The position numbers were made by a program, and so were the translations under genes. The notes under the pieces were generated by a model. The model had not been told where the DNA came from, searched no databases, and saw only the letters and a program-made list of their open reading frames with translations. A DNA stretch of 6,219 nt from Actinomycetota bacterium (GTDB taxonomy: Bacteria; Actinomycetota; Thermoleophilia; Solirubrobacterales; 70-9): NCBI GenBank assembly GCA_005884305.1, contig VAYL01000029.1, positions 1-6,219 of the forward strand. Direction: 5' to 3'. Shown here in pieces: positions 5,102 to 6,219 of the stretch (positions are counted from its first letter, which is position 1; every line of letters begins with the position of its first letter).

Positions 5102-5485
5102 TCGAAGTCCCGCTACGCCGTGGTCGCGATGGCCGAGCTCGCCCGATCGGGCAATCGCCCGGTCCCGATCGCCCAGGTTGCGGAGCGCCGGGCGATGCCC
5201 GTCCAGTTCCTCGAGCAGCTCTTCACGACCCTCCGCCGCGACGGCCTCCTCCAGAGCCACCGCGGCGTCAAGGGCGGCTACACGCTGGCCCGGCCCCCGG
5301 AGGAGATCAACGTCTTGGAGGTCGTGCAATCCCTGGACGGCCGCCTGGGGCAGGAGGGCAAGGAGGCCGGCGGCATCTGGGCCGAGGGCGTCGAGTCCCT
5401 CCGCGAGGTGTTCCGCTCGACGACGATCGCGGACATCGCCCGCCGCGAGGCCGAGGAGGCGGGCGCGGGGATGTACCACATCTGA
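5087..5485 (+). CDS. Rrf2-family transcription regulator, CymR-like (cysteine metabolism)
   Basis: The 132-residue product is a winged-helix repressor. The N-terminus ([16 protein letters not shown], residues 4-19) is the family signature, residues 26-45 hold the HTH ([18 protein letters not shown]), and 57-70 the wing ([14 protein letters not shown]). The C-terminus is CymR-like: [13 protein letters not shown] at 106-118 and an ending GMYHI that resembles the YMFYI ending of Bacillus CymR. There is no cysteine in the whole protein, so it cannot hold a cysteine-ligated Fe-S cluster as IscR, NsrR or RsrR do. In Bacillus, CymR represses cysteine and sulfur genes in complex with CysK. Here cysK follows after 29 bp, which supports the same role by context. 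GTG 5087 is chosen because it starts two or three residues before the family signature and sits 6 bases after a -10; an ATG at 4874 would add 71 residues of non-homologous sequence. Confidence 0.88.
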   Translation: MISVTSKSRYAVVAMAELARSGNRPVPIAQVAERRAMPVQFLEQLFTTLRRDGLLQSHRGVKGGYTLARPPEEINVLEVVQSLDGRLGQEGKEAGGIWAEGVESLREVFRSTTIADIARREAEEAGAGMYHI

Positions 5486-5516
5486 TTGCCGTTCCTGCCG
5501 CCCGAGCCGGTACGGT
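5486..5516 (+). promoter_or_regulatory. Candidate promoter before cysK
   Basis: TTGCCG (5486-5491) resembles a -35 and TACGGT (5511-5516) is a TANNNT -10, with a rather long 19-base spacer. Transcription would start around 5523-5527, which would make the GTG at 5527 a near-leaderless start and rule out GTG 5515, since that codon overlaps the -10. The gene could equally be read through from the Rrf2 gene. Confidence 0.3.
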
Positions 5517-6219
5517 GAACGGCGCAGTGGGGGCACAGCCGGGAACCTCAGAGGGCGCCCTGCGCATTGCGCGTGAGGCGTCGCAGACGGTCGGCGATAC
5601 GCCGCTCGTCGCGCTGCAGCGCCTCACCGAGGGCATCGACGCGGAGGTCGTCGCCAAGCTCGAGTACCTGAGTCCCGGCGGATCGGTCAAGGACCGGATC
5701 GGCGTGGCGATGATCGACGGCGCCGAGCGCGACGGGCTCATTGAGCCGGGGCGCTCCGTCATCGTCGAGCCGACAAGCGGCAACACCGGCATCGCCCTCG
5801 CGATGGTGTGCGCGGCTCGCGGATACGAGCTCGTTCTCACGCTGCCGGAGGGAATGACGCGCGAGCGGACGGCGCTGCTTCGCACCTACGGCGCAGAGGT
5901 GCACCAGACGCCGTCGCTCGGCGGGATGAACGAGGCCGTCGTGCTGGCCGAGCGGATCGTCGCCGAGCGGGGCGCGTTCATGCCGCAGCAGTTCAACAAC
6001 CCGGCAAACCCGGAGATCCACCGCCGCACCACCGCCGAGGAGATCTGGCGCGACACCGACGGCGAGATCGACGCGCTCGTCTGCGGGGTCGGCACCGGCG
6101 GGACGATCACCGGCGTCGGGCAGGTGCTGAAGGAGCGCCGGCCGTCGATTCAAGTCGTGGCCGTCGAGCCCGCCACGTCCGCGGTCCTATCCGGGGGCCT
6201 GCCCGGGCCGCACAAGATC
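5515..6219 (+). CDS. cysK: Cysteine synthase A / O-acetylserine sulfhydrylase (partial, cut by right edge)
   Basis: This PLP enzyme makes cysteine from O-acetylserine and sulfide in the cytoplasm. 235 codons are visible of the usual ~310; the frame is open at the right edge. Fold-type II motifs are all in place: the PLP lysine Lys59 in SPGGSVKDR, the substrate loop TSGNTG at 87-92, the [15 protein letters not shown] segment typical of CysK, and the phosphate-binding GTGGT at 193-197. The QTVGDTPLV start of the conserved domain is preceded by ~23 extra residues from GTG 5515; GTG 5527 is an alternative that removes four of these. No Shine-Dalgarno sequence is clear. CysM or cystathionine beta-synthase is less likely, given the NPANPEIH segment and ETT-like context. 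The gene follows the CymR-like regulator by 29 bp; co-regulation or a CysK-regulator complex is inferred from that. A cysE or sulfur gene may follow beyond the edge. Confidence 0.93.
   Translation, partial: MNGAVGAQPGTSEGALRIAREASQTVGDTPLVALQRLTEGIDAEVVAKLEYLSPGGSVKDRIGVAMIDGAERDGLIEPGRSVIVEPTSGNTGIALAMVCAARGYELVLTLPEGMTRERTALLRTYGAEVHQTPSLGGMNEAVVLAERIVAERGAFMPQQFNNPANPEIHRRTTAEEIWRDTDGEIDALVCGVGTGGTITGVGQVLKERRPSIQVVAVEPATSAVLSGGLPGPHKI

Noticed and set aside
5548..6153. A 201-codon open frame on the minus strand
   Set aside because: It is antisense to cysK, whose catalytic motifs are intact in the plus frame.

Overview
The window is high-GC DNA (roughly 70% G+C by eye) with dense genes, short intergenic gaps and several genes that appear to begin without a Shine-Dalgarno leader. 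The C-terminal DnaE fragment, the leaderless-type promoters and the gene styles fit an actinobacterium. A deep-branching, motile lineage such as Thermoleophilia would fit the apparent sigma-28 promoter, but that placement is inference only.

Layout, left to right. The last ~83 codons of dnaE (replicative DNA polymerase III alpha) run in from the left edge. They are followed by a small protein with eight cysteines that I do not recognise (289-672, +), read from a likely leaderless promoter. This gene converges with nfo (endonuclease IV, 753-1619, -). The ~80 bp between them hold copies of a GTAGGCA/GTAAGCA heptamer in opposite orientations around a strong GC hairpin, and both flanking stop codons lie inside repeat units. 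nfo and gltX (glutamyl-tRNA synthetase, 1618-3024, +) diverge, and their start codons overlap in one CATG. A hairpin and then a close match to a sigma-28/SigD/WhiG-type promoter (TAAA-N15-GCCGAT) precede a gene for an HDOD/HD domain fused to a LuxR-type HTH (3117-4253, +). That gene converges, across a second triloop hairpin, with a NarL/LuxR-type response regulator with a partly degenerate phosphorylation pocket (4289-4939, -). A 147-bp divergent region then leads to a CymR-like Rrf2 repressor (5087-5485, +), followed 29 bp later by cysK (O-acetylserine sulfhydrylase, from about 5515, cut by the right edge).

How they work together. dnaE, nfo and gltX are core genes of replication, base excision repair and translation. 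The two LuxR-type regulators face each other tail to tail; the promoter suggests that at least the HDOD one belongs to a motility or developmental regulon. The Rrf2-cysK pair looks like a local cysteine-biosynthesis control unit, recalling Bacillus CymR, which uses CysK as its co-repressor partner. I see no rRNA, tRNA, CRISPR array, insertion sequence or prophage gene. I do not see a multi-gene novel system; the most unusual items are the sigma-28-linked HDOD-LuxR regulator, the eight-cysteine protein and the heptamer repeat element.
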